64,000 bases of DNA from Paraburkholderia sacchari (GTDB lineage: Bacteria; Pseudomonadota; Gammaproteobacteria; Burkholderiales; Burkholderiaceae): NCBI RefSeq assembly GCF_000785435.2, contig NZ_JTDB02000002.1, forward strand, positions 972,284 through 1,036,283, written 5' to 3'. A program made the translations under genes and the position numbers. Numbering within the stretch: the first letter of the stretch is position 1; each line of letters starts with the position of its first letter. Below, one piece after another: positions 24,048 through 33,075 of the stretch. The notes beneath the pieces were generated by a model. It saw only the letters and a program-made list of their open reading frames with translations, did no database searches and was not told the DNA's origin.

Positions 24048-24341
24048 ATGAAACTCGATACTTTCGCATTCTTTCGCCGGGCTCTGCTGATTGCGCCGCT
24101 TGGCGTTGCGCTCGGCGGCTGCATGACCAGCTCGCCCATCTGGGAAGCGCATTTCGGCGAAGCGGTGCACCACTCGACGCAAGCGCAGATCATCGACCCG
24201 GACGCGGCCATGCACGTCAGCTCGCAGCCGGGGGTGGACGGCAAGGCCGCCGCAGCGGCGATGGACCGCTACGACAAGTCCTTCACGCAACCGAAGGAGT
24301 CCACATCGCCCTACACGATTGGCGTGAGCTCGGGGCAATAA
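24048..24341 (+). CDS. Short tad-pilus lipoprotein (CpaD-like position)
   Basis: A 97-residue protein with a lipoprotein signal peptide (LIAPLGVALGGC, with Cys25 as the likely lipidated residue). The mature part is only about 73 residues and includes IIDPDAAMHVSSQPGVDGKAAAAAMDRYDKSF. Gene order puts it where CpaD, the lipoprotein partner of the secretin, is found in other tad loci, and the DPxxxM-GxDGxxA-Y pattern recalls the C-terminal end of CpaD. CpaD is usually about 200 residues, so this is either a minimal form or an unrelated pilot-like lipoprotein. Confidence 0.75.
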   Translation: MKLDTFAFFRRALLIAPLGVALGGCMTSSPIWEAHFGEAVHHSTQAQIIDPDAAMHVSSQPGVDGKAAAAAMDRYDKSFTQPKESTSPYTIGVSSGQ

Positions 24342-24393
24342 GCCGGGTCACGCACGACAGGCCGGAGAACGAAACCAAACCGGGCATACGATC

Positions 24394-25602
24394 ATGATCG
24401 ACATACTCATTACTTCCACGGACACCGAGCGGCTCGCGCAGATCATGCGCGTGATCGCGGGATGCGGTCCCTACCGCACGACGCGTACCGTCGGCACGCC
24501 GTTCGATCTCGTCGAGCGTGGCGACACGCTCGATGCATTCGATGTCCTGATCGTCGATGCAAGGGGATTGCAGGAGGCGCAGCTGCCTTCCGTGACGGAG
24601 CTGTGCCGCCGTCGCGAACGGCTCTTGTGCATGCTGCTGATTCCCGAGGCGTCGCCGGACGCGCTCATTGCGGCGATGCGCGCGGGTTTCCGGGACGTGA
24701 TCACCGGGCCGCTGGACCCTGTGGCGATAGGCGATGCGCTGCAGCGCGCGATCGGTCAGCGCGCGCAGGGCAGTGCTCGCTCCACGCGCATCGTGTCGTA
24801 CATGTCGTGCAAGGGCGGCGTGGGGACGAGCTTCATCGCGGCGAACGTGGCGCACATCATCTCGCAGACGCAGAACCAGCGCGTGCTGCTGATCGATCTG
24901 AACCAGCTCTACGCGGACGCCGCGTTTCTCGTGACGGAGCAGACGCCGCCCTCGACGCTGCCCCAGTTGTGCGCGGAAGTGGACCGCATGGACGTGGCGT
25001 TCTTCGATGCGAGCGTGATACATGCCGGCGAGAACTTCGACATCCTGGCGGGCGCGGGCGACCCGATCAAGGCGGGCGAAATGCGTCAGGACCGGCTCGA
25101 ATGGGTGCTCGGTGTCGCGATGCCACGTTACGACTGCGTGGTCATCGATCTCGGGCAGACCATCAATCCGCTTTCCATGCTTGCACTGGACCGCAGTGAC
25201 GAGATTCACATCGTCTTGCAGGCAAGCATGCCGCACCTGCGGGCGGGCCGCCGCCTGCAGGAGATCCTGCAATCGCTCGGCTATGGGCCTGAGCGCATCC
25301 GTGTGCTGCTCAACCGCCAGACCAAACACGGCGAGCGCGTGCGCGAGGCCGCCGAAAGCGTGCTTGGCGTCAAGCCGTTCCAGGTCATTCCGGACGACGC
25401 GCGTGCCGTATCCGAAGCGGTCAATCAGGGTTTGCCGATTGCCGTGGCGGCGCCCGGCAGCGCGGTGACGCGCAGCCTGCGCACGCTGGCGGCGAGCGTT
25501 GCGGCCGCGAATGCCACGGACACGACGCGGCGCGGCAAAAGCGACTCGTTGTTCGCACGCCTGATCGGTCGTCAGGCGCCGGCCAAACTCGGCATGATGT
25601 AA
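24394..25602 (+). CDS. cpaE: Pilus assembly ATPase CpaE/TadZ
   Basis: A 402-residue two-domain protein. The N-terminal 120 residues resemble a response-regulator receiver (DVLIVDARGLQEAQL) of the atypical type seen in TadZ. The C-terminal MinD/ParA-like ATPase has the deviant Walker A KGGVGTS at about residues 140-146 and VVIDLGQTINPLS near 250. TadZ proteins localise the pilus machine, usually to a pole. The ATPase signature is intact. cpaF begins 12 bp downstream. Confidence 0.9.
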   Translation: MIDILITSTDTERLAQIMRVIAGCGPYRTTRTVGTPFDLVERGDTLDAFDVLIVDARGLQEAQLPSVTELCRRRERLLCMLLIPEASPDALIAAMRAGFRDVITGPLDPVAIGDALQRAIGQRAQGSARSTRIVSYMSCKGGVGTSFIAANVAHIISQTQNQRVLLIDLNQLYADAAFLVTEQTPPSTLPQLCAEVDRMDVAFFDASVIHAGENFDILAGAGDPIKAGEMRQDRLEWVLGVAMPRYDCVVIDLGQTINPLSMLALDRSDEIHIVLQASMPHLRAGRRLQEILQSLGYGPERIRVLLNRQTKHGERVREAAESVLGVKPFQVIPDDARAVSEAVNQGLPIAVAAPGSAVTRSLRTLAASVAAANATDTTRRGKSDSLFARLIGRQAPAKLGMM

Positions 25603-25614
25603 AGGAGAAAAAAC

Positions 25615-27024
25615 ATGTCTCTTCGCGAGCAAATCTTTGCGCAGCGCTTCGAGCCGACGATCGTCGAACGTGCCGACTCCAGCGTGAGCGCCGGCGCCGG
25701 TATCGGCGCTTCAACTGCAACCTCCGCACCTGCCAGGGTGAAAACCGAGGCGTATCAGAAGCTGAAGTACGAAATCCACCAGGCGGTGCTCGAACGCGTC
25801 GAGCTCGAGCGTCTTTCGCGCATGCCTCAGGAGCAGATCCGCAGCGAGATCAGCGCGCTCGTCGGTCGCATACTCGAAGATCAGAAGGCGCTCGCGAACG
25901 ACATCGAGCGCAGGCAGCTCGCCATCGACGTGTATGACGAGATGTTCGGATTCGGTCCGCTCGAGCCGCTGCTGCGCGACCCCACGGTCTCGGACATTCT
26001 CGTGAACACGTGGCGCCAGACGTTCGTGGAGCGCCGCGGCAAGCTCGAACTCACCGACGTCAACTTCTACGATGACGCGCACCTCATGAAGGTGATCGAG
26101 AAGATCGTCTCGCGGGTGGGACGGCGCATCGACGAGTCGAGCCCGATGGTGGACGCGCGCCTGCCCGACGGCTCGCGCGTGAACGCCATCATTCCACCTT
26201 CGGCCGTGGATGGGCCGCTTGTCTCGATCCGGCGGTTCGCGGTCTCGCCGCTGCAGGTCTCGGATCTGATCGAGCTGCAGACGCTCACGCCGCCCATGGC
26301 CCAGGTGCTGGAGGGGCTTGCGCGCGCCAAGGTCAACATTCTCGTGTCGGGCGGCACGGGCAGCGGCAAGACGACGCTGCTCAACGTGCTCTCAGGCTTC
26401 ATTCCGAACGACGAGCGCATTGTCACAATCGAGGATGCGGCCGAACTCCAGCTGCGCCAGGATCACGTGCTGCGGCTCGAAACGCGCCCGCCGAATATCG
26501 AGGGGCGCGGCGAGATCACCCAGCGCGCGCTCGTGCGCAACGCGCTGCGTATGCGCCCCGACCGCATCATCCTTGGCGAAGTGCGCGGCGCGGAAGCGCT
26601 CGACATGCTCAACGCCATGAACACAGGCCACGAAGGATCGCTTGCGACGATCCACGCCAACACGCCGCGCGACGCGCTCACGCGGCTCGAAAACATGATC
26701 AGCCTGGGCGGTCTTTCGTTGCCGCCGCGCACGATGCGTCATCAGATCTCGTCGGCAATTTCGGTGGTCGTGCAGGCCGCGCGCCTCACCGACGGCCGCC
26801 GCAAGATCATGAGCATTTCGGAGCTGACCGGCATGGAAGGCGACATCGTCAACATGCAGGAAATCTTCACGTTCAAGCGCACTGGCATGGATTCGAACGG
26901 CAACGTGCGCGGCTACTTTTGCGCGACCGGCGTGCGGCCGAAGTTCTGCGAGCGCTTTGCGGCGTTTGGCGTGAACGTGCCGGACCAGATTTTCGAACCG
27001 GGCCGCCGTTTCGAAACGGCCTGA
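25615..27024 (+). CDS. cpaF: Pilus secretion ATPase CpaF/TadA
   Basis: A 469-residue type II/IV secretion ATPase that powers Flp pilus assembly. Visible landmarks are the N-terminal domain with [19 protein letters not shown] (near residue 110), Walker [14 protein letters not shown] (about 245-256), the Asp box ([10 protein letters not shown]), Walker [17 protein letters not shown] (near 320) and the His box ([20 protein letters not shown], near 340). AAAGGAG is 8 bp upstream of the ATG. All catalytic motifs are intact. Confidence 0.95.
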   Translation: MSLREQIFAQRFEPTIVERADSSVSAGAGIGASTATSAPARVKTEAYQKLKYEIHQAVLERVELERLSRMPQEQIRSEISALVGRILEDQKALANDIERRQLAIDVYDEMFGFGPLEPLLRDPTVSDILVNTWRQTFVERRGKLELTDVNFYDDAHLMKVIEKIVSRVGRRIDESSPMVDARLPDGSRVNAIIPPSAVDGPLVSIRRFAVSPLQVSDLIELQTLTPPMAQVLEGLARAKVNILVSGGTGSGKTTLLNVLSGFIPNDERIVTIEDAAELQLRQDHVLRLETRPPNIEGRGEITQRALVRNALRMRPDRIILGEVRGAEALDMLNAMNTGHEGSLATIHANTPRDALTRLENMISLGGLSLPPRTMRHQISSAISVVVQAARLTDGRRKIMSISELTGMEGDIVNMQEIFTFKRTGMDSNGNVRGYFCATGVRPKFCERFAAFGVNVPDQIFEPGRRFETA

Positions 27025-27055
27025 TGTTCTCGACGTTCTTGCGGGGGAGCGTGGC

Positions 27056-28033
27056 ATGAGCACAACTTTCTTTCTGGCGATCCTGCTGCTCTTCGTGGCG
27101 GTAGTGCTCGCAGCCCAAGGCGCGTGGGAATGGTGGAACAGCCGGCATGGCGCCGTCGCGCGCCGTCTCGAAGCGCGCCTCGAGGCCGTGGCCACGGGGG
27201 GCACGGGACGCAAGGAGACGATGTCCATCCTGAAGTCGCAGCGGCTCGATGGGTCGACGCTTTTCGGGCGCGCCTTGCTGCTCGTGCCGAAGATCCGCTC
27301 GTTCGAGGCATGGGTGCAGCAGTCGGGCGTCTCCTGGACAGCAGCGCGCATCATCGCACTCTGTGCGGTGATGCCGGTTTTCGTGCTCGTCGTGGGACTC
27401 TTCGTTCGCGTGCCGTTTGCGGTGCTGGCGGCGGCCGCGGGCGCCTCTGCGCTGCTTCCGTTGCTGTACGTGAGTCGTCGACGCGCGAAGCGACTGCTGC
27501 GCTTTCAGAAGCAGTTGCCGGATGCCTGCGACATGCTCGCGCGCGCGCTGCGCTCGGGTCATGCGTTCACGGGGGCCATCGACATGGTCGGCACCGAGTT
27601 CGCGGACCCGATGGGTGCGGAGTTCCGCATCACGTTCGACGAAATCAACTATGGCGTCTCGCTCAACGACGCGTTATTGGGGCTTGCCCACCGCGTGCCG
27701 GTGGGGGACCTGCGTTACTTCGTCATCGCCGTGCTGATCCAGCGCGAGACCGGCGGCAACCTGGCAGAGCTGCTGGACAGCATTGCGAGCCTTGTGCGCG
27801 AGCGCTTCAAGCTGTTCGACAAGGTGCGCGTGCTCGCCGCGGAAGGGGTGCTCTCGGCGCGGGTGCTGTGTCTGCTGCCCGTGTTCACAGCCGGGGCCAT
27901 TGCGTTCCTCAATCCCGACTTTCTCGAGGTGCTGTGGAAGGACCCGACAGGCGTGATGTTGCTCGAAGGCGTTTCGGTGCTGATGGTGATCGGCACGATA
28001 TGGGTGCGCCGCATTGTGCGCATTCACGTCTGA
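27056..28033 (+). CDS. tadB: Type II secretion F-domain protein TadB
   Basis: A 325-residue inner-membrane platform protein with an N-terminal helix, two central helices and one C-terminal helix around a T2SF domain. The characteristic stretch is QKQLPDACDMLARALRSGHAFTGAI (near 155-180), followed by RETGGNLAELLDSIASLVRERFKL (near 225-250). It pairs with TadC to form the platform that the CpaF ATPase drives. A good GGGGGAG site precedes the ATG. Confidence 0.93.
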   Translation: MSTTFFLAILLLFVAVVLAAQGAWEWWNSRHGAVARRLEARLEAVATGGTGRKETMSILKSQRLDGSTLFGRALLLVPKIRSFEAWVQQSGVSWTAARIIALCAVMPVFVLVVGLFVRVPFAVLAAAAGASALLPLLYVSRRRAKRLLRFQKQLPDACDMLARALRSGHAFTGAIDMVGTEFADPMGAEFRITFDEINYGVSLNDALLGLAHRVPVGDLRYFVIAVLIQRETGGNLAELLDSIASLVRERFKLFDKVRVLAAEGVLSARVLCLLPVFTAGAIAFLNPDFLEVLWKDPTGVMLLEGVSVLMVIGTIWVRRIVRIHV

Positions 28034-28078
28034 AAAAGCCAAGCTTCGCGCCAGCAGAAAATTCGAAAAGGGGGAGCC

Positions 28079-29038
28079 ATGTTAGCGCTCGATACGACGC
28101 GGTTGATGTTGCTGGTCTGTCTCTTTGCCGGTGTGTTCGGCCTGAGTTTGGGCGCCATGTATCTCTTCGCGCCCAAAACCATGCGCAGGCGCATCGAACA
28201 GGCGGGCGGGGGCGGCACGCCTGCTCCCAGTGCTCAGCCGGACGGTGGAGACGAGCCCTGGTACGAAAAGCTCGTGCACGTCACGGAGCCGCTTTCCAAG
28301 CTCTCGGCGCCCAAGGAGGGCTGGGAGGTTTCGGCGTTGCGCGTGCGTTTGATGAACGCGGGCTGGCGCTCGCCGGGCGCCGTGGCGACCTACTTTGGGA
28401 CCCGCACGGTGCTGGCGCTGCTCTTGCCCACCATGGCGGCCATGTGGATGCTCGGCGGCGGGGGAGCGAGCTCGGTCACGAGCTTCGCGGTGGTGCTCGT
28501 GAGCCTGGTGAGCTTCGGCTACTACCTGCCGGCCTTCATTCTCGGACGCGCGGTGGCGCGCCGCAAGCGCATGATTTTCGAGGACTTCCCCGACGCAATC
28601 GATCTGTTGACCGTCTGCGTCGAAGCGGGGCTCGGCCTCGATGCTGCGCTGATGCGCGTCGCGGAAGAGATCAAATTGCGCAGCGCGGTGGTCGCGAGCG
28701 AGATGGAGCTCACGCTGCTGGAAATGCGCTCGGGGTATGCGAAGGAAAAGGCGCTGCGCAACTTTGCCCTGCGCACGGGTGTGGAAGATGTCGATTCGTT
28801 CAGCACGATGCTCATTCAGGCGGAGCGTTTCGGGACGAGCATCGGCGATTCGCTGCGCGTGCTCTCAGACACGCTACGCACGCGCCGTCGCATGCTTGCA
28901 GAGGAAAAGGCCGCGAAAATCGCGCTCAAGCTGCTGTTTCCGCTGATGTTCTGCATCTTTCCCGCGCTGCTGGTGGTGCTGATGGGGCCGGCGATGCTGC
29001 ATATCTACCGGACCATGCTTCCGGCTATGAGCGGCTAA
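28079..29038 (+). CDS. tadC: Type II secretion F-domain protein TadC
   Basis: A 319-residue partner of TadB with helices near residues 8-28, around 107-150 and at the C-terminus. T2SF motifs are EDFPDAIDLLTVCVEAGLGLDAAL (about 165-190) and QAERFGTSIGDSLRVLSD (near 245-260). GGGGGAG lies upstream of the start codon. It is 45 bp after tadB in the same operon. Confidence 0.93.
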   Translation: MLALDTTRLMLLVCLFAGVFGLSLGAMYLFAPKTMRRRIEQAGGGGTPAPSAQPDGGDEPWYEKLVHVTEPLSKLSAPKEGWEVSALRVRLMNAGWRSPGAVATYFGTRTVLALLLPTMAAMWMLGGGGASSVTSFAVVLVSLVSFGYYLPAFILGRAVARRKRMIFEDFPDAIDLLTVCVEAGLGLDAALMRVAEEIKLRSAVVASEMELTLLEMRSGYAKEKALRNFALRTGVEDVDSFSTMLIQAERFGTSIGDSLRVLSDTLRTRRRMLAEEKAAKIALKLLFPLMFCIFPALLVVLMGPAMLHIYRTMLPAMSG

Positions 29039-29103
29039 CTGGCGGCCGTAACGGACGATGTGGCAGGACCTGGCCCGGTATGGGCGATTTGATCGGGGGA
29101 CCT

Positions 29104-29598
29104 ATGGAATCAGCAAAGACCGGCGCGCTAAGCCTTCAGTTACGCGCGGGACGAGGAAGAAGGGGGGCGGTGAGCCCCGTGCGTGGGCGCCTGTGGCGCG
29201 CGCAGCGCGGGGTGGCCATGGTCGAGTTCGCCGTCGTGCTGCCGGTGCTGCTGATATTGCTGTTCGGCATCGTCGAAATGGGCTTGTTCCTTTACGACAA
29301 AGCCGTCGTCACCAACGCCAGCCGGGAGGGCGCGCGCGCCGGAATCGTGCTGAAGAGTCCGAAGGCCACCTCAACCGATGTGCAGAACGTCGTGACGAAC
29401 TACACCTCGAACTACCTGCTTACGTTCGGCTCGCAAAATACGCCAGTGGTCACTACGTCCGGCACCGGCGGCACGTTCGGTCAACCGCTTACGGTGACCG
29501 TCTCCTATCAGTACAGCGGACTGGCTTTGGGACGGATGGTGGCCCCCATCACGGGGCCGATTACGCTGACCGCCACCAGTGTCATGAATAACGAATAA
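29104..29598 (+). CDS. tadE: TadE-family pseudopilin
   Basis: A 164-residue protein with an unusually long basic N-terminus (about 37 residues) before the TadE signature RGVAMVEFAVVLPVLLILLFG, whose Glu follows the prepilin-like cleavage site. The rest is a small periplasmic domain. TadE is a minor pseudopilin cleaved by the same peptidase as Flp. ATG 29104 with GGGGGACCT upstream is chosen; a much longer frame that reads through tadB and tadC out of frame is not coding. Confidence 0.88.
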   Translation: MESAKTGALSLQLRAGRGRRGAVSPVRGRLWRAQRGVAMVEFAVVLPVLLILLFGIVEMGLFLYDKAVVTNASREGARAGIVLKSPKATSTDVQNVVTNYTSNYLLTFGSQNTPVVTTSGTGGTFGQPLTVTVSYQYSGLALGRMVAPITGPITLTATSVMNNE

Positions 29599-29609
29599 AG
29601 GGGACGATC

Positions 29610-30728
29610 ATGCGCACGGGGAGCAAAGGGAAACAGAAAGGGGCAGTGGCCGTCACGGTCGCTGTGTTCATGGTCTTCCTGCTGGGAACCGCGGCGCTCG
29701 CCATCGACATCGGTAATCTGATGGTCGCTCGCAACGAGCTCCAGAACGCGGCCGATGCGGCTGCGCTGGCAGGCGCGGGTTGTCTGAAACCGCGCAGTGA
29801 GTGCGGCAATACCAGCGCGACCCAGCCGGATTTTACGACGGCGTCGGCTACAGCCTCGACGTTCTCTACGTCGACTTCGACCAACAAGGTCCAGGGTGCC
29901 TATGTGCAAGCCAGCACGGTAGCGACTGGATACTGGAACGCCACGGGCACGCCATATGGCCTCGAGGCGCTGCCGTTCACACCGGGCGCGAACGACCTGC
30001 CTGCCGTGCAGGTGAAGATCCAGAAAGACGGGTCAAACGCGAACGGATCAGTGTCGGGCTTTCTGGGTGGCGTGCTCGGGGTCAATATTCTGAAAGCCAG
30101 TGCAGTGGCGACGGCCGTGCTCTCTTCGCCCGGCAATGTGGGGCCAGGCGGGTTGTTTCCACTGGCGATGTCGCAGTGCTTGTACGACACCTACTGGAAT
30201 TCGTCGACCGATTCACCGCTGACTTCGCCCACCACCGGCACCGTGTCCGGTTTCTCGGACCCGCAGATCGCGGGACAGCCGTACATCTTCCGGATAGGGT
30301 CCAGCTACCACTATGGGACTTGCCAATCCGGCCAGTGGACGACGTTCAATGTCAATGACAACAGTGCCAGCTATGCAAGGACCTTGTTGAGTAGTGGAAA
30401 CAGCACCGGCTTCTCCGTCGGTGGTTCACCGGGGACGTGGATCCAGACGGGTACGGAAAACACGCTCTTTAACAATACTTCAACGTGTAGCGCTGCGGGT
30501 AACGGGCAATGCGCGTGGGTGACGGTGGTTGTGGTGAACGATCCGACGACGAGCGGGTTTCAGCCTGTCACGGCATTTGCGTGCCTGCACATTCTCGATG
30601 CGAGTAACGGCGCGAATCCCTATGTGCTCGTGCAGATGAGCAACGACATGAGTCATTGCGAGACACCCAATTCGGGAGGGGTTGGGCCGGGTTACGGTGC
30701 TTACACGCCGCCGAGACTGGTCCAGTAG
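29610..30728 (+). CDS. tadG: TadG-like pilus assembly protein
   Basis: A 372-residue protein with the TadG N-terminal signature (GAVAVTVAVFMVFLLGTAALAIDIGNLMVARNELQNAADAAALAGA), that is one membrane helix followed by a conserved Asn/Ala-rich segment. The remaining 310 residues are rich in Ser, Thr, Asn and Gly, contain several cysteines and should be periplasmic or surface exposed. A von Willebrand factor A domain, present in some TadG proteins, is not evident. It is the last gene of the pilus operon, with a strong terminator 54 bp after its stop codon. Confidence 0.85.
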   Translation: MRTGSKGKQKGAVAVTVAVFMVFLLGTAALAIDIGNLMVARNELQNAADAAALAGAGCLKPRSECGNTSATQPDFTTASATASTFSTSTSTNKVQGAYVQASTVATGYWNATGTPYGLEALPFTPGANDLPAVQVKIQKDGSNANGSVSGFLGGVLGVNILKASAVATAVLSSPGNVGPGGLFPLAMSQCLYDTYWNSSTDSPLTSPTTGTVSGFSDPQIAGQPYIFRIGSSYHYGTCQSGQWTTFNVNDNSASYARTLLSSGNSTGFSVGGSPGTWIQTGTENTLFNNTSTCSAAGNGQCAWVTVVVVNDPTTSGFQPVTAFACLHILDASNGANPYVLVQMSNDMSHCETPNSGGVGPGYGAYTPPRLVQ

Positions 30729-30781
30729 AAAGATTTTCTGCAGCGCAGGCGGCGTTCTTCGACCTGCATGCCCGGCAACTC

Positions 30782-30810
30782 GGGCGCGGCGATCGGCGCC
30801 GCGCCCTTTT
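30782..30810 (+). terminator. Rho-independent terminator of the tad operon
   Basis: GGGCGCGGCG (30782-30791), loop ATCGG and CGCCGCGCCC (30797-30806) form a perfect 10-bp stem followed by TTTT. Confidence 0.85.
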
Positions 30811-30888
30811 CCTTGCTTGCGGCCTTCTTCTTCGATGCCCTTTAGGCGCCGATTCCAGCATCCATATCCGCACTTTCTTCCCGCTTTT

Positions 30889-30932
30889 TCGCTTAACTTC
30901 GTTTGACGCGCTAAAATTGCGGACCTTTTAAT
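30889..30932 (+). promoter_or_regulatory. Candidate sigma-70 promoter of the LPS core operon
   Basis: Two overlapping readings are possible: TTGACG (30903-30908) with TTTAAT (30927-30932) at an 18-bp spacing, or a -10 element TAAAAT at 30912-30917 with a weak -35 upstream. Either lies within 70 bp of the waaC start. Confidence 0.4.
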
Positions 30933-30951
30933 CAGTCCGCCTATTTCTGCC

Positions 30952-31953
30952 TTGAGCGTGCAAAAGATCCTCATCGTGCGCGTGTCGTCGCTTGGCGACG
31001 TCGTCCACAACATGCCCGCCATCGCCGATATCCGGCGGCGGTATCCCGACGCCCAAATCGACTGGCTCGTCGAAGAAGGTTTCCAGTCGCTCGTCGAGCT
31101 CGTGCACGGCGTGCGCCGTGCGATTCCGTTTTCGCTGCGCCGCTGGCGCAAGGGGCTCTTCTCGGCGGCCAACTGGCGCGAGATTGGTGCGTTCCGCCGC
31201 GCGCTCGCCGCCGAGAAGTACGACCTCGTGATCGACTGCCAGGGGCTTATCAAGACCGCCTGGGTCGCGAGCTGGGCGCGCGGGCCGCTCGCCGGCCTCG
31301 GCAATCGCACCGACGGCGCGGGCTACGAATGGCCGGTGCGTCTGTTTTACAACCGCTCGATCCGCATCGAGCCGCGCACGCACGTGGTCGAGCGCACGCG
31401 CCAACTGGTTGCGGGCGCACTGGAGCTGCCGCCGCCGCAGCCCACCGACGACATCGAGTTCGGCCTCGACACCTACCGCGCGGCGCAGGCGCTCGCGGCG
31501 GTCGGCTTGAATCTTCCGGTGCCCTATGTGGTGTTCGTGCACGCCACTTCGCGCGCGGACAAACAGTGGCCCGATACGCACTGGATCGAGCTTGGCCAGG
31601 CGCTCGTGCGCCGCGGCGCCTCGATCGTGCTGCCATGGGGCAGCGAGGCCGAGCGTGCGACGAGCGAGTGTCTTGCCAAGGAATTTGGCGAGGCGGCCAT
31701 CGTGCCGCCGAGGCTTTCGCTGCCGGCCGTGGTCGGCCTGATCGATGGCGCGGCGGCCACGGTCGGCGTGGACACGGGTCTCGTACATATCGCGGCGGCG
31801 CTCAAGCGCCCGACGGTCGAGTTGTACAATTTCGCGACCGCCTGGCGCACCGGCGGCTATTGGTCGCCGAAGGTCGTCAATCTCGGCACGGCGGGGCAGC
31901 CGCCCACGCTCGCGCAGGTGAAGGGCGCACTGGCGGGCTTTGGTCTGCTCTGA
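30952..31953 (+). CDS. waaC: Lipopolysaccharide heptosyltransferase I
   Basis: A 333-residue GT9 family enzyme that adds the first L-glycero-D-manno-heptose to Kdo2-lipid A. The N-terminus KILIVRVSSLGDVVHNMPAIADI is the family signature, with the catalytic Asp of the SLGD motif, and the C-terminal ADP-heptose-binding half has VGVDTGLVHIAAALKRPTVELY. The start is a TTG at 30952; a GTG two codons later is possible. It is the first of three LPS inner-core genes on this strand. Confidence 0.93.
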   Translation: MSVQKILIVRVSSLGDVVHNMPAIADIRRRYPDAQIDWLVEEGFQSLVELVHGVRRAIPFSLRRWRKGLFSAANWREIGAFRRALAAEKYDLVIDCQGLIKTAWVASWARGPLAGLGNRTDGAGYEWPVRLFYNRSIRIEPRTHVVERTRQLVAGALELPPPQPTDDIEFGLDTYRAAQALAAVGLNLPVPYVVFVHATSRADKQWPDTHWIELGQALVRRGASIVLPWGSEAERATSECLAKEFGEAAIVPPRLSLPAVVGLIDGAAATVGVDTGLVHIAAALKRPTVELYNFATAWRTGGYWSPKVVNLGTAGQPPTLAQVKGALAGFGLL

Positions 31954-32120
31954 TCAGGCTGCGGCGCCTGGCGTCACAGCCTTGTGTCACATTAAGTCGC
32001 ATCAGGTCGCATCAAGGCACGTGAAGACACGTCAAGGCGCGCTACGCGGCACGCGCGGTATAAGGGTCGGCGCCGGGCATCCCGCCAGGCAACCCGATCC
32101 ATCGCTTCCCAGGGGCGACC

Positions 32121-33005
32121 ATGAACGAATCCCAGATTATCGAAGTCACATCCGCCGACTGGCACGGCCAATATCTTTCGCAGCCGCGCGAGACGCTGCT
32201 CGATGCTGTCGAGCAGGGCAAGGTCCTGTATTTTCCGAAGCTCGAGTTTCCGATCGAAGGCGGCGAGCGCGCGCTGCTCGATCCGGCAATCGCCGATCCC
32301 AAGCGCAAGAACATCAGCCTCGACCCGAACGGCGGCGCGCTGCGCGGCGTGCTGGGCGACACGGTTACGCAGTCGGCGGTGCGCGCGATGGTCGCGCGCT
32401 ATCAGGCCTGCGCGCGCACGCTTGTCGACGGGCTCTTTCCCGAGTACACGGGCAAGCTGCGCGTCGCGCCCACGAGCCTGCGCCTTCATCAGGTGGAAAC
32501 GCGCCAGACCTCGTGGCGCAAGGACGATTCGCGCCTGCACGTGGACGCGTTTCCGTCGCGCCCGAATTATGGCGAGCGCATCCTGCGCGTGTTCACCAAC
32601 GTGAACCCGCACGGCGTGCCGCGCGTGTGGCGCGTGGGCGAGCCGTTCGAAGACATGGCGCGGCGCTTCCTGCCGCACATCAAGCCGCAGATGCCGGGCT
32701 CGGCGTGGCTGCAGAACCTGCTGCACATCACCAAGTCGCCGCGCAGCGAGTACGACCATCTGATGCTGAACCTGCACGACAGCATGAAGGCCGATCTCGA
32801 CTATCAGAAGACGGCTCCGCAGGAGACCATCAACTTTCCGCCGGGCTGCGTGTGGGTCTGCTTCTCCGATCATGCGTCGCATGCGGTCATGTCCGGCCAG
32901 TTCATGATGGAGCAGACCTTCTTCCTGCCGGCGAAAGACATGGTGCATCCGGAATGGGCGCCGCTCGGCATTCTCCAGCGCATCAAGGGCAAGGAACTCG
33001 TTTGA
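32121..33005 (+). CDS. kdoO: Kdo 3-hydroxylase (Fe(II)/2-oxoglutarate dioxygenase)
   Basis: A 294-residue dioxygenase resembling KdoO, which hydroxylates the outer Kdo of LPS to the Ko sugar in Burkholderia and Yersinia. Iron ligands of the HxD...H type are visible: His140 and Asp142 in RLHVDAF, and a distal His in CFSDHASHAVMSGQ (251 or 254). Location between waaC and waaA supports the assignment. The ATG has GGGGCGACC upstream. The product would make the inner core more acid-stable. Confidence 0.9.
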   Translation: MNESQIIEVTSADWHGQYLSQPRETLLDAVEQGKVLYFPKLEFPIEGGERALLDPAIADPKRKNISLDPNGGALRGVLGDTVTQSAVRAMVARYQACARTLVDGLFPEYTGKLRVAPTSLRLHQVETRQTSWRKDDSRLHVDAFPSRPNYGERILRVFTNVNPHGVPRVWRVGEPFEDMARRFLPHIKPQMPGSAWLQNLLHITKSPRSEYDHLMLNLHDSMKADLDYQKTAPQETINFPPGCVWVCFSDHASHAVMSGQFMMEQTFFLPAKDMVHPEWAPLGILQRIKGKELV

Positions 33006-33075
33006 AGCCGGGCTTGAATTTCATCGCGGGTTCGCTCGCTTGGGCGGGCATGATGCCTCGCATCGCGGAGGCCCG

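Noticed and set aside
27124..29598. 824-codon plus-strand ORF running through tadB, tadC and tadE
   Set aside because: Only the last 164 codons (tadE) are coding. Upstream it is the wrong frame of tadB and tadC.
31950..31980. Hairpin CAGGC-GCCTG after waaC as a terminator
   Set aside because: The stem is only 5 bp and has no T-run; kdoO follows on the same strand.
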